This document shows, piece by piece, positions 16,591 through 26,078 of a stretch of DNA of 64,000 nucleotides; the first letter of the stretch is position 1, and the number at the start of each line of letters is the position of its first letter. Source of the stretch: Cytobacillus horneckiae (lineage in GTDB: Bacteria; Bacillota; Bacilli; Bacillales; Cytobacillaceae). The notes beneath the pieces are model-generated. The model did no database searches. It was not told the origin of the DNA and was given only the letters and a program-made list of their open reading frames with translations. Where the stretch lies: contig NZ_PISD01000028.1 in the NCBI RefSeq assembly GCF_002835735.1, forward strand, positions 29,837-93,836. Reading direction: 5' to 3'. The position numbers and the translations under genes are program-made.

Positions 16591-17538
16591 ATGAAGGGTT
16601 GGGAATTTACAGCAACAAATGTACCGTTAAAGGTGATTGAAAAACCGGATCCGACAGCAACAGAGGGCCGTGTGATTATTGAGGTAAAGGCTGCTGGTCT
16701 TTGCCATTCAGATGTAGGTGCGTTAAATGATCCAAAATGGATGGATATTATTGAGAAAAAACCAATTATTATGGGCCATGAAGTAGCTGGCATCATTACT
16801 GAAGTGGGAGAAGGCGTTACTGACTTCAAAGTGGGCGACCGTGTTGGCGTTTGTCCGGTTAGCCTAGTTGGTATGGGGCCTGGCTACGGATATGACGGCG
16901 GCTATTCTAGCAAAGTATCTGCGCCAGCAGTTGACCTTGTTCCAATTCCAGATGGAGTAACTTATGCCCAAGCTGCAGCTGGAACAGATGCCGGAATGAC
17001 ATCTTATCATGCAATGTTTAAACGCGGCGGTGCCAAGCCTGGCATGAAGGTAGCGGTGATTGGCATCGGTGGATTAGGACAAATCGCAGCACGTGCAGCA
17101 GTTGTTGCTGGAATTGAAGTTTACGCTGTAGATGTAAGTCCGAAAGCTCGTGAATTGGCTAAGGAAATCGGTGTAAAAGCTGTCTATGAAGATATTAAAG
17201 AATTAGCGGATATTGCACCTGACCTCGTTGTAGACTATGCTGGTTTCGGCACAACAACCGCAGGTGCAATTGATATTGTCGCTCCAGGCGGTAAAGTAGT
17301 TTTAGTAGGGATGGGCAAATTGGAATCAACCATAAATACTGACCCGCTCATCTTAAAAGCTGCAAGTCTGTTAGGAAGCGTAGGCGGTGATAAATATGAT
17401 ATTGCCGAAGTTTATAAGCTAATGGCTTCAGGCGATATTAGCCCTTCGATAACAGAAATCACTTTTGATGAAATAGGTGAAGGTCTCGCACGCTTAGAAC
17501 GTCATGAAGTAACAGGCAGACTTGTTGCCATTATGTAA
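16591..17538 (+). CDS. Zinc-dependent alcohol dehydrogenase (MDR family), short form
   Basis: A 315-residue medium-chain dehydrogenase. Catalytic zinc ligands are visible in GLCHSDVGAL (Cys about residue 37) and MGHEVAG (His about 62). The NAD(P) site is VAVIGIGGLGQIAARAA (about 155-171). The lobe that normally carries four cysteines for structural zinc has only one (VGVCPVSLVG), so structural zinc is probably absent and the protein is shorter than ~350-residue ADHs. GAGGGGAAACAAC precedes the ATG. Substrate unknown. Monocistronic, with its own terminator and two operator-like palindromes upstream. Confidence 0.88.
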   Translation: MKGWEFTATNVPLKVIEKPDPTATEGRVIIEVKAAGLCHSDVGALNDPKWMDIIEKKPIIMGHEVAGIITEVGEGVTDFKVGDRVGVCPVSLVGMGPGYGYDGGYSSKVSAPAVDLVPIPDGVTYAQAAAGTDAGMTSYHAMFKRGGAKPGMKVAVIGIGGLGQIAARAAVVAGIEVYAVDVSPKARELAKEIGVKAVYEDIKELADIAPDLVVDYAGFGTTTAGAIDIVAPGGKVVLVGMGKLESTINTDPLILKAASLLGSVGGDKYDIAEVYKLMASGDISPSITEITFDEIGEGLARLERHEVTGRLVAIM

Positions 17539-17542
17539 TTCT

Positions 17543-17602
17543 AAAATGCTTTCTTTAATGCAGAAAGATGAATAGTCTGACTGCTTTAAAGGAAGCATTT
17601 TT
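17543..17602 (+). terminator. Terminator of the alcohol dehydrogenase gene
   Basis: AATGCTTTCTTTAA pairs with TTAAAGGAAGCATT (one wobble) across a ~28-base loop and is followed by TTTTG. The remaining gap to 17899 is AT-rich and holds only the sstT promoter region; I see no gene in it. Confidence 0.65.
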
Positions 17603-17899
17603 GCTCATCATATAGTGTTTATTTGTGCAAAAATCAAAGTAAAAACATTTGCGCTCTCTCTTAAGACATGTCTTTTTATGTATATTTGTTTATTTGCTTA
17701 AATAATTTTTAATCCTCGAAAATCTCTACTCATTCCCTATATTATTGAATTTTCATGCCCCTAATTGAATATTTTGAAATAATTACATATTCCGTTATTA
17801 ACTCATCCGTGGTAAACTTATTTTCATGATACTGTCCGCCAGAATTAAACATTTGTACACTATACTAATATAATTAACTACTAACCTCGGAGGAAAATC

Positions 17900-19120
17900 A
17901 TGAAAAACATCTTACTTAAGTGGAATCAAATCAGCTTGGTGAAACGAATACTATTAGGTATCATTATCGGTATTTTGTTAGCAGTTACTATCCCTGATGC
18001 CGCAAGTTGGGTTTCAATTTTTGGCTCCTTATTTGTAGGCGCTTTAAAAGCTGTAGCACCCATTCTAGTTTTATTCTTAGTCATGCATGCTATATCAAGC
18101 CATAAGAGCGGCAAACAAACCAATATGAAATCTATTCTTGCCCTTTATGGATTAGGTACACTGTTAGCCGGCGCTGTTGGTGTCATCGCAAGCTTTTTGT
18201 TTCCAATTAGCTTATCACTTACAACCGGTACACAAGACATCACACCACCTGGCGGAATTTTAGAAGTTTTTGAGACATTGTTGTTTAATATTGTAGATAA
18301 TCCTATTAATGCGATCATAAATGCTAATTATATCGGAATCCTAACTTGGGCCATCCTTCTAGGACTCGTGCTCAAAAAAGCGGCTGATACAACTAAAATA
18401 GCCATTGCCAATTTTTCTGATGCTATAACAAAAATCGTTAAATGGGTCATTGATTTGGCACCATTAGGAATTATGGGTCTTGTATTCGATGCAATTGCTA
18501 CTAGCGGGCTTTCTTCTTTATTAGAATACGGACAGCTGCTTGCCCTGCTGCTTGGCTGTATGTTCTTTGTCGCACTGGTGGTCAATCCAGTAATCGTATT
18601 CATTTATACGCGGCAAAACCCTTATCCGCTCGTATTTAGAGTTTTGAGGGAAAGCGGTCTGACTGCCTTCTTTACACGCAGCTCAGCAGCAAATATTCCT
18701 GTAAATTTAACATTATGTAAAAAGTTAGGACTAGATAAAGATACTTATTCCGTGTCTATTCCTTTAGGTGCTACTATTAATATGGCAGGTGCCGCTGTAA
18801 CCATTTCAGTTTTGACCCTTGCAGCAGCGCATACACTTGGTCTTAATGTGGATATTTGGACAGCAGTCATTCTCATGGTTATTGCAGCCGTTTCCGCTGC
18901 AGGTGCTTCAGGTGTTGCCGGCGGATCGCTCTTGCTAATCCCGCTTGCTTGTAGCTTGTTAGGTATCCCTAATGAAATTGCCATGCAAGTTGTAGCTGTC
19001 GGCTTCATCGTCGGCGTGTTGCAGGACTCTTGTGAAACTGCTTTGAACTCATCTACAGACGTATTGTTTACAGCGGCTGCTGATATAGCTAGAGAGCGTA
19101 AAGAAAACGCTGCTGCTTAA
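17900..19120 (+). CDS. sstT: Serine/threonine:sodium symporter SstT
   Basis: A 406-residue dicarboxylate/amino acid:cation symporter family protein with multiple membrane segments. Characteristic blocks are [14 protein letters not shown] (about residues 258-271, the HP1-like serine-rich hairpin), [15 protein letters not shown] (about 291-305, NMAG cation-site motif) and [16 protein letters not shown]. Length and motifs match SstT (about 414 residues in E. coli). CGGAGG lies 7 bases before the ATG. Imports serine and threonine with sodium. Transcribed alone and ended by a strong hairpin. Confidence 0.93.
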   Translation: MKNILLKWNQISLVKRILLGIIIGILLAVTIPDAASWVSIFGSLFVGALKAVAPILVLFLVMHAISSHKSGKQTNMKSILALYGLGTLLAGAVGVIASFLFPISLSLTTGTQDITPPGGILEVFETLLFNIVDNPINAIINANYIGILTWAILLGLVLKKAADTTKIAIANFSDAITKIVKWVIDLAPLGIMGLVFDAIATSGLSSLLEYGQLLALLLGCMFFVALVVNPVIVFIYTRQNPYPLVFRVLRESGLTAFFTRSSAANIPVNLTLCKKLGLDKDTYSVSIPLGATINMAGAAVTISVLTLAAAHTLGLNVDIWTAVILMVIAAVSAAGASGVAGGSLLLIPLACSLLGIPNEIAMQVVAVGFIVGVLQDSCETALNSSTDVLFTAAADIARERKENAAA

Positions 19121-19129
19121 ATTGAAATA

Positions 19130-19163
19130 GAACCCGCTTTACTTTCAAAGTAGAGCGGGTTCT
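19130..19163 (+). terminator. Terminator of sstT
   Basis: GAACCCGCTTTACTTT and AAAGTAGAGCGGGTTC form a near-perfect stem with a minimal loop and are followed by TTT. Confidence 0.88.
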
Positions 19164-19206
19164 TTACGCTCAAACCTACGAGCATGGTTGCATTTGAGCA
19201 TGCTCA

Positions 19207-19392
19207 TTATTCTTTCCCTAAGTGTTCCTGCAATGCCTTTACAAACTCAATGCGACTGTAGGCAGGACCGCCTTCCACCGATGGATCGACGATATTAACA
19301 AACGCTTGATTATTTTTGAGCGCATTTGTGCTATTTGCAATTGGGTTATTTTGAAGGTCTTCCATTAGCGGAAAATGGTATAAATAGGTAGT
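19207..19392 (-). pseudogene. C-terminal remnant of a siderophore ABC-transporter binding protein
   Basis: A minus-strand frame of ~60 codons ending at TAA 19207 reads FPLMEDLQNNPIANSTNALK, then NNQAFVNIVDPSVEGGPAYS and RIEFVKALQEHLGKE. This matches the end of FeuA/FhuD-type iron-siderophore binding proteins (the 'NP..N...L.NNQ.F..' region and the final amphipathic helix). There is no start codon; the upstream part has been replaced by the 51-bp tandem repeats. Likely a deletion remnant. Confidence 0.7.
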
Positions 19393-19407
19393 CTATATTC
19401 ATTTTTT

Positions 19408-19620
19408 GGGGGTACTCAAGTAAAAGCCGTCATAGCTTCTGGAACTGGAACCGAAATTGGGGATACTCAGCTGAAATCGTCATAGTTTCTATAACTGGAA
19501 CCGAAATTAGGGATACTCATGCTGAAATGGTTATAGTTTCTATAACTGGAACCGAAATTGGAGCTACTCATGATGAAATGGTCATAGTTTCTGGAACTGG
19601 TATCGAAATTGGGTAATGGT
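19408..19620. repeat. 51-bp tandem repeat, about four units
   Basis: Unit core TCATAGTTTCTATAACTGGA followed by ACCGAAATTGGGGATACTCA. The sub-sequence AACTGG recurs at 19443, 19493, 19544 and 19595 (spacing 50, 51, 51). Units differ at several positions. A minus-strand frame through it gives repeated NFGSSYRNY-type peptides but has no ribosome binding site or other support, so I treat the array as non-coding. Confidence 0.85.
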
Positions 19621-19696
19621 AAGCAACGGGGGAACTTCATGCCAGCAAGGTCTCGACTTCCAATCAATGATTCATCCCCTTTATTTCCCAAACCGT

Positions 19697-19732
19697 AAAA
19701 AGACTCAGCATCCGTAAATACTGAGTCCTTTA
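19697..19732 (-). terminator. Terminator downstream of inhA
   Basis: On the minus strand GGACTCAG pairs with CTGAGTC (12-base loop) and is followed by TTTTT. It lies about 90 bases after the InhA stop. Confidence 0.75.
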
Positions 19733-19821
19733 GTTAATACTCTTAAACTACTAATGAAGATTATAGTATTTTTTCAGCCCTATCTTACAAAACAATCATC
19801 GACAATTGGAACATACTTAAA

Positions 19822-22038
19822 TTAATTTTCCAGCAGGAATGTAGTGTAATGCAGTAAAGCATCCCCAGCACGCTCAGAGATTTTTCCATCTGTCTCGCTT
19901 TTACTAATCAATGCTTTAAACCCTTCAAGGTGTTTGCGTACCTTTTCATTTTCTCCTTGTTTTTCAAAACGTTCTACTGCAGTTAAGTGCATCTCAAATG
20001 CACGGACCGCACTGCTGTCGGTGAATTCTCCCTCATCGTTAAAGTAAGAGACGAGCGAGTTAAGTCCAGATGCATTTACAATATTAAGTAAAGTATAATC
20101 TTCCGCTGCTGTTTGCTCAGAATCAGTTTCAGAAGCAGCAGTGAAAGTTAAGTTTGTAAGTGCTTGTTCCCCTTCAGGAATTTCTACATAAACAGGTACC
20201 TCTACTGTTTCGCCAGCTGCAACTTCAACGAGGTTATTAAGCAGTTTCACTTCCCATCCAGCTTCTGTAAAAGCATTGAGACGGAAAATATCTGATTCTT
20301 CACCAGTATTTGTCACGTTATAACTGTATGTTGCAATTTTTCCTGGTACCGCATGTTCGGTTGAACCAGAGCCAACTGCCACACCGCGTTCATAAGGACC
20401 GGCACCATCTAAGTGGCGCACGGCTACGCGATAGGAAAGTGCTCCATCTTCGGCAACAAGCTTATCAAGAATATAAAAGTGGAGACGATTATGCTCGTCG
20501 ATATATTCATTGACAATCCCCTCAGCCGTGCCTGCTTTAAATGTTGAATCCACTAGTTGTTCTAATGAACCTTTAGAATACTTTACTTCTGTTCCATCAG
20601 GTCGAGTATAGTCAACTACATCTATATCCTCTGGATGAGAGTCAACTACCCATATATTTGGCGCTTCTTCCGTATTTCTTGTTTTTGCCAGCAGCACGCC
20701 GTCGTCGTGGGTGAAGGAGTCATAGCCTACTCTGTCAACAACCTCAACAGTATAGTTGTTATACCATTTCTCGCCGCGGTGCATATCTGCACGCCAATCA
20801 TCATCAATATAGTTGATTGGTGTATGGTCTACCATTTCAATATTAATGCCATATATGCCGTCGCGCCCAAAGGCTTCACCAGTTGGTACGGAGCGAGTTA
20901 AAATATCAGCAAATAATGGTCCGGTTTCCTCAAGGTCATCACGCTGGACGTTAATATACTGGTCTTCTTCCAAGAAGCCTTGCTTAATTTTATTACGCAG
21001 CATATGATGCGGAGGAACTGATCCGCCTTGAGTGGCTGGAATCATCCAGCGCGTATGTCCACCGCCAGGTCCATTGAAGCTGCCGCTGCTCATTAATTCC
21101 CACGAACCGGCATATGTTCGAATTGGCGGATTGGCTTGTGGATTATTATAGTTATCTCTCAGACCCATTAAATGTCCGAATTCATGAGCATACGTCGCCA
21201 TGCCGTTGCTTGAGCCTTGAATGGAAGTCGTGCCGCTCGCACTAGACCAAATAGATTTTGCAGCAAACCAAGAAGTCCAAGGCACATAGCGAGTGATGAC
21301 CCAATTTTTATCCAAGCCATATTGTGCCGGCGGTCCAAATTCAGCCGGGATTTCATCAGGATTCATAAACATCATCTCGCCAAACTCCTGCCATACACCT
21401 GTTTCAGCATAGCCGGAGTGCAAGATGAATATGAAGTCATATTCTTCTCCGGAAGCATCCAAATCAGCTTGCGCCTTAGCAACCGCCTCTGGCCTCAAGC
21501 TTTTCGGACTATAGCCCTCAGGCAAAAATGACTGCTGATTAAATTCATTCAAGCCATATTGGAATTCATTGTGATCCATACGATATACACCATACCCATC
21601 AAGCTCCACTTCCCATTTTCCATAAGAATTTTCTCGCCAAAAATCACTAATCGTGCGATAGTTATTTAGCTCTTGAGGCGTATTCAAATAATCCAGCCAA
21701 AAATCGACAAGCTCCTCCTCAGGAACATTGCCAATTTGCGGATTTCCAGCCGGATCTGTCCCTGCATCATTCAGCACTTGGAACGGCAGGTCAGGAAAAT
21801 CAACAAGCACCAATGCACCTCTCAATCTTCTCTCTGGCTCTACCTCAACATCCTCCCAGCTTGTTCCCGGAAGCTGATTAAAGTCCTCCCAAGTTTGATC
21901 CCGTGGCAGAACCCAAGACTCTTTATCTATTGGTTCAGGAAAATCAGATAGCCCAGGCTGTGTAGCGAAGGCTGTTGCCGATGAAAAAAGCAGTAGAATA
22001 CCAAGCAGTGTGCCAGTCAACATTTTAAACAATTTCAT
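19822..22038 (-). CDS. inhA: Immune inhibitor A-type M6 metalloprotease, secreted
   Basis: A 738-residue secreted protease. It has a signal peptide (MKLFKMLTGTLLGILLLFSS, cleavage after about residue 26). The M6 zinc motif HEFGHLMGLRD is at about residues 284-294, followed by the M6 region SSGSFNGPGGGHTRWMIP. Near residue 560 a NEW3-like beta-sandwich begins (PGKIATYSYNVTNTG), and a helical C-terminus follows. InhA enzymes cleave host antimicrobial peptides and extracellular proteins in B. cereus-group strains; M6 proteases also occur in soil Bacillus. GGGAGGGG precedes the ATG. Monocistronic, with a terminator 90 bases downstream. Confidence 0.93.
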   Translation of the reverse strand: MKLFKMLTGTLLGILLLFSSATAFATQPGLSDFPEPIDKESWVLPRDQTWEDFNQLPGTSWEDVEVEPERRLRGALVLVDFPDLPFQVLNDAGTDPAGNPQIGNVPEEELVDFWLDYLNTPQELNNYRTISDFWRENSYGKWEVELDGYGVYRMDHNEFQYGLNEFNQQSFLPEGYSPKSLRPEAVAKAQADLDASGEEYDFIFILHSGYAETGVWQEFGEMMFMNPDEIPAEFGPPAQYGLDKNWVITRYVPWTSWFAAKSIWSSASGTTSIQGSSNGMATYAHEFGHLMGLRDNYNNPQANPPIRTYAGSWELMSSGSFNGPGGGHTRWMIPATQGGSVPPHHMLRNKIKQGFLEEDQYINVQRDDLEETGPLFADILTRSVPTGEAFGRDGIYGINIEMVDHTPINYIDDDWRADMHRGEKWYNNYTVEVVDRVGYDSFTHDDGVLLAKTRNTEEAPNIWVVDSHPEDIDVVDYTRPDGTEVKYSKGSLEQLVDSTFKAGTAEGIVNEYIDEHNRLHFYILDKLVAEDGALSYRVAVRHLDGAGPYERGVAVGSGSTEHAVPGKIATYSYNVTNTGEESDIFRLNAFTEAGWEVKLLNNLVEVAAGETVEVPVYVEIPEGEQALTNLTFTAASETDSEQTAAEDYTLLNIVNASGLNSLVSYFNDEGEFTDSSAVRAFEMHLTAVERFEKQGENEKVRKHLEGFKALISKSETDGKISERAGDALLHYTTFLLEN

Positions 22039-22378
22039 AAAGACCCCTCCCTTTTAACATTTGAATTGTGTTTCACTATGTAAATCACTTTTTTTCATAA
22101 GGAGAGCGACTGCCGAGAAGGACTGAGGAGGATAGACATATAAAACACACAATCTACTAAAACGTAAAAACCTTATTCCATTGCTCCTCCTTCCAATTAA
22201 TTAATGACAAGGGTAAGACGAGCAACACGATGCCTAACCCCTTTTTAAAAAGTAACACAAAAATTCTAAATAATTTGAATAAATGATAAATTTTTTAAAA
22301 ATAAGGAAAAGGTCATATATATATGTTTTGTTAAATTTTTTCACATTTACACCTCCTCACTGTTTCACTTCACTATAA

Positions 22379-22415
22379 AAGGCAAATGTTATCAGAAACC
22401 TGACATTTGTCTTTC
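22379..22415. terminator. Hairpin upstream of inhA
   Basis: GGCAAATGT and ACATTTGTC form a 9-position stem with a 14-base loop. TTTCATTTT follows on the plus strand and TTTTAT on the minus strand. It isolates the inhA promoter region (22039-22378, AT-rich, no gene seen) from the DNA further upstream. Confidence 0.5.
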
Positions 22416-22910
22416 ATTTTGCGTTCTTTGACCTGACTGATGTGCACCGATAGATTATATCGAAGAAGGAACGATTCCCTTAAAAGGGCGCAAATGCTCT
22501 GTCCCAAGCATCGGCTTTTTCATTTCTTTACTTCATTACCACAGACGACTTCCATGACTCTTCTTAAAATGGCTACAGCGCTTGAACCGTTAAAAATAGG
22601 AAGATATCCTATTGGCCAGCTAATTTCAGCCAATGCACCATAAGCATTTGCCCTTCCATAAACAATTTGCTCTAAAGATTCACGAGCCTTAGCACGACTC
22701 TTAGCATTTGATTGTCCTTTCTCAGTAGTTAGTAGCTGTACCACAATGAAAAGTGGATAACTCATGGATAGGCAGCTTTTTAGATGCGATTTGTTGGTTG
22801 CTAGCTGACCTTAGCTGTCCTTGTTAATTTAGGTGCAGATGCATGTCTGCCTTTGCTATGAACCGTAATTTCATGGTCATCAGTGCTGCACAAAAATTCC
22901 TTTTAATACA
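22416..22910. other. Gap with no confident gene
   Basis: A minus-strand open frame of 81 codons (22520-22765) encodes MSYPLFIVVQLLTTEKGQSN followed by ...ALAEISWPIGYLPIFNG..., but it lacks a Shine-Dalgarno sequence and matches no family I recognise. It could be a remnant. Nothing else stands out. Confidence 0.35.
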
Positions 22911-22940
22911 CAAAAAAAACAACGGCTCTTAGGACCATTG
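22911..22940 (-). terminator. Terminator of the LXG toxin operon
   Basis: On the minus strand CAATGGTC and GAGCCGTTG form a wobble-containing stem with a short loop, followed by TTTTTTTT. It lies ~50 bases after the last gene of the operon. Confidence 0.7.
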
Positions 22941-22984
22941 CTTTTCTGCTTTATTTAGACTAACTCGAACATCTATTATATTTT

Positions 22985-23689
22985 TCATTCAAACAAAGCC
23001 CGAAATGAAAACGGAGCGATGGTTAGCGTATCTCCACTGCTTTCAATAAACCACGTGTGTTCTTTACCAGTGATGTATAAAAGGGAACCAATGGCTACTT
23101 GTTGACCAAGGCGATAATCATATAGGGAATTTAATTTTCCTTGTTTTCCTGATAATGCTTCTAAAAAGTCTGGAGTAAACCATTCCGATTCTTCTTTTGT
23201 AAGCTCTTCACTTCCTAAAAATTTATCTATCACCTTTTCGAACAGTGACTCCTTGATTGAAAAAGCTTCACCGCTTTCCATTGAATGACTTAAATCCATC
23301 AGTTCGCTCAGTTTTTGTTCGCTGTCTTCCTTAAAAAGCTTAAAGATCCGATTTTCATATAAGGCTTGCTGAACGGTAAATGCTTCATTACAAAAAAGCG
23401 AAGTTGTCGTTACACCAGCATTCGTCGCAATTTGACAACGGATGACTCGTTCTACATTCGTCAATCCCATCATAAAGTCTCTAAACTGCTCTTCAACCGC
23501 TTCTTGATTTTGTTCAACGGTTAATAACCCTTTAGAGATCAACCCATTTGCTGCACAGTCTAAACGACATTCCAATTCACTTTCCGAAATTTCACCGTAG
23601 ACCTCATCCTTTATTGAAGATGCAGCCTCTGCGCCACCAAGTAAAAGCAACGACAAAATATATTCTTCTGCAGTTAGAACATATGACAT
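22985..23689 (-). CDS. Unidentified protein of the LXG toxin operon
   Basis: A 234-residue soluble protein with no signal peptide or membrane segment. It begins MSYVLTAEEYILSLLLLGG and ends with a beta-rich segment (YDYRLGQQVAIGSLLYITGK). It is the third gene after the LXG toxin and the small membrane protein, about 30 bases after the latter. Its order and size are like accessory genes in type VII secretion toxin operons, and the alternating helix/strand pattern could be EspG-like, meaning a chaperone or export adaptor for the toxin. That is inference; the family was not recognised with certainty. Confidence 0.65.
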   Translation of the reverse strand: MSYVLTAEEYILSLLLLGGAEAASSIKDEVYGEISESELECRLDCAANGLISKGLLTVEQNQEAVEEQFRDFMMGLTNVERVIRCQIATNAGVTTTSLFCNEAFTVQQALYENRIFKLFKEDSEQKLSELMDLSHSMESGEAFSIKESLFEKVIDKFLGSEELTKEESEWFTPDFLEALSGKQGKLNSLYDYRLGQQVAIGSLLYITGKEHTWFIESSGDTLTIAPFSFRALFE

Positions 23690-23719
23690 ATAACATTTTC
23701 CCTTTCAGTTTTTATCGCC

Positions 23720-24031
23720 TTACATAGACTCTGCAAAATGACTAAATAGCATAAAGAAAATAATGGCTACTATTAGTAATAAAATTGCATAGACTACCAA
23801 TAAGATTCTTGCTACAAACCAATTAAAGCGCTCATAAACACTACTTGCCACATATTGAGTTAACCCAAAAAATGGAAAAGATAATATCATCAAAAACTCT
23901 AAATCATGGACAACCCAACGATAAAATCCATTTCCAGCCGTTTTACTAAGCAAATATAAAAGTGAAAATAATAAATTAAAGGTTAATAATGCTCCAATTA
24001 TACCACATACAATTGCTAAAAATTCCATCAC
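23720..24031 (-). CDS. Small membrane protein, putative immunity to the LXG toxin
   Basis: About 103 residues with three hydrophobic segments: residues 4-30, a central LEFLMILSFPFFGLTQYVAS, and a C-terminal ARILLVVYAILLLIVAIIFF. Directly downstream of the LXG toxin gene. Membrane-pore LXG toxins with glycine zippers are neutralised by small membrane proteins, so an immunity role is likely (inference from position and topology). The start may be GTG 24031 or ATG 24028; AAAGGAT lies upstream of both. A decayed paralogue with very similar C-terminal half is at 30444-30683. Confidence 0.72.
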   Translation of the reverse strand: MMEFLAIVCGIIGALLTFNLLFSLLYLLSKTAGNGFYRWVVHDLEFLMILSFPFFGLTQYVASSVYERFNWFVARILLVVYAILLLIVAIIFFMLFSHFAESM

Positions 24032-24081
24032 GCATCTATCATCCTTTACACTACCTTTTCGTCGGGATTTTTTAAACGATA

Positions 24082-25746
24082 TTACAACCAGCCAAAGAGA
24101 GCATCTTTCGCATCATTTAATGCATTTTTTGCTCCCTCTATTGCACCTTTTGCCGACTCTTTTACGTTATGAATCGTCTTTCCTACGGCAGCACCGGCAT
24201 CACTCATCCATTTATTTGTGTACTTCGATGCCCATTCTCCAACCGCTCCGCCGATAACACTACCGACAACTGCTCCTGCCGCTGCGCCAAAAGGAGCAAA
24301 TGGCCCCGAAAGAGCACCGCCAATGACCGCTCCAACATAAGCTCCTGCCGTCGCACCTGTCACACTGCCGGCTACTTTATTTACCTCTTCTCCAACAACC
24401 CGGCCTCTTGCTTCGTATTTTTCTTTTTCTGGCAGGTTTCCTACATCCCACCTGTTTGCAATATTGCTAACTGCGGAGTAGGTCCCAATAATAGCTGCTC
24501 CAATTCCTGAAGTTTTTGCAGCGATTTTTTTAAAGGCACCTTTTGCAATAACCATCTCGCGAGACGTGTTTTTTATCACCTTGCTTTTGATATTCTCGTG
24601 AAGGGGGCGATTTCCGGTTGCCATCTTCCAAACCTTCCCTTTAAATTTTTCGGACGGCGTTCGAACATCTTGTGGTTTTTTAGCGCTTAAAACATTTTTC
24701 TTTTGCGCCTTCAAACTTCTTTCTATATTACGATTTCTCTTTGATATTCTATTGATTTTTTGAATAAGTAATCTCGACCACTTTGGTCCAGCTTTCCCTT
24801 TTAAAACCTTTAATACTTTTTGATTATATTTAAATGTATAATGGTTCTTTTTCTTCGTATATTCAATTCGCAGCAATCCTGTTTTATGTACTGCCGTCAT
24901 AATCGCTAGCGGAGCAAATGCTCCCATTGCTCCATTCTTTAGAGCTAAGAGAAGGCCTTCAAGCTCATCTTGACTTTCAGTTGATTCTATACCTTTATTA
25001 CTTTCGTATGCTAATAATAAGCTCATCGCACGCTCACTTGTTGAAGAACCGCTAGCCACAATATTACTATTAGTTGAAGCGACTGGTGAATGGATGGTTT
25101 GGCTAGTTAATTTTTCAAATAAGGAACCAGCTTGGTAGCCATTAATACTAATCTCCTTACTGCGAAACATTGAATCTATTTGTTCCACATAACCTAGCGC
25201 AATTTGGCTACTTTCTGATATGGTATCTAAGTTATTTGTTTGTTCGTAGTCAAATCTATGCAATTGCTCAAGTGTATCATCAATTTTTCTCTCTGCCAGC
25301 GATACTTGACCTAAAAATTCATTATCTTCAACAGTTGGTAAAGCAACAATATCATTAACAGAATGAATTACCTGGTTTGTTTCATTCGTTAGCTCAGATG
25401 TCAATGTCGCTGCCTTATTCAGAGCAAGAGAAAGATCAGTTTGCAGGAAGTTTTCACGGATAACACCTGTACTCGAGGATTCAAAGGCTTGCAGGGCACT
25501 CTTTATATTGATAAGCGTCTGCTTATAGTCTTCAAGCATGGATTGATAAAAAGTTAAAAACGGAATATGACAATCATCGTAAAACGATCGTATCGCCTCT
25601 CCTCCCTCGCCCTTCAACGAATCTTCAAGACCAATCACGCCGTTTACATCAGAATGAATTTTCTGAATCCCTTTTTCCTGTGAGTCCAATTGCGCAAGCA
25701 GCGAATCGAGCCCAGAAAGAAGTGATGCAACCTCCAAAGTCTTCAT
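24082..25746 (-). CDS. LXG-domain polymorphic toxin with glycine-zipper C-terminus
   Basis: About 554 residues. The N-terminal ~210 residues are helical and match the LXG domain (MKTLEVASLLSGLDSLLAQL, then GEGGEAIRSFYDDCHIPFL), the type VII secretion signal and delivery part. A basic linker (about 290-400) follows. The C-terminal ~100 residues carry glycine-zipper repeats (GAYVGAVIGGALSGPF, AAGAVVGSVIGGAVGEW), as in membrane-inserting toxins such as TelE. I start at ATG 25746, which has GGTGGAG 8 bases upstream, not at the in-frame GTG at 25773. It is likely an interbacterial pore-forming toxin exported by the Yuk/Ess system, whose genes are not in the window. Confidence 0.85.
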   Translation of the reverse strand: MKTLEVASLLSGLDSLLAQLDSQEKGIQKIHSDVNGVIGLEDSLKGEGGEAIRSFYDDCHIPFLTFYQSMLEDYKQTLINIKSALQAFESSSTGVIRENFLQTDLSLALNKAATLTSELTNETNQVIHSVNDIVALPTVEDNEFLGQVSLAERKIDDTLEQLHRFDYEQTNNLDTISESSQIALGYVEQIDSMFRSKEISINGYQAGSLFEKLTSQTIHSPVASTNSNIVASGSSTSERAMSLLLAYESNKGIESTESQDELEGLLLALKNGAMGAFAPLAIMTAVHKTGLLRIEYTKKKNHYTFKYNQKVLKVLKGKAGPKWSRLLIQKINRISKRNRNIERSLKAQKKNVLSAKKPQDVRTPSEKFKGKVWKMATGNRPLHENIKSKVIKNTSREMVIAKGAFKKIAAKTSGIGAAIIGTYSAVSNIANRWDVGNLPEKEKYEARGRVVGEEVNKVAGSVTGATAGAYVGAVIGGALSGPFAPFGAAAGAVVGSVIGGAVGEWASKYTNKWMSDAGAAVGKTIHNVKESAKGAIEGAKNALNDAKDALFGWL

Positions 25747-26022
25747 CGTAAAATCTCCACCTTCTATCACCAAATGACTATTTTTTTATCAACAAGTTCA
25801 AATAAATACATATAAAATTTATTTTACCAATTAAATACAATAGCTGGAATAGGTGGAATGGATTATGTTTCCTTTTCAGGTAATTCTTTTTTACTATAAA
25901 TAAGTTACCGCTAAGTCACTTCCTGAGTTAAAGGAATGACACTGCAATTATTGCATTCTTTCATTAATCAGTCACATGTCCTCGTAAGCTTTTGAATTAG
26001 TTCAACTTTTTCTAGGGACAAG

Positions 26023-26055
26023 AAAAGGCGGCACCCACATCGGAGCCTGCCTTCT
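26023..26055. terminator. Hairpin between the toxin operon and the tetR region
   Basis: AAAAGGCGGC pairs with GCCTGCCTT (one bulge) across ~12 bases. TTTTCTT follows on the minus strand and TTTATTTT on the plus strand. Confidence 0.55.
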
Positions 26056-26078
26056 TTATTTTAGGTTAAGCCCTAGGC

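Noticed and set aside
19467..19691. Minus-strand open frame of 74 codons with repeated NFGSSYRNY-like peptides
   Set aside because: It is the translation of the 51-bp minisatellite; no ribosome binding site, and the first unit interval is 50 bp, which breaks the frame.
22440..22765. Two overlapping open frames (67 codons plus, 81 codons minus) upstream of inhA
   Set aside because: No ribosome binding sites and no recognisable family; reported only as a gap.
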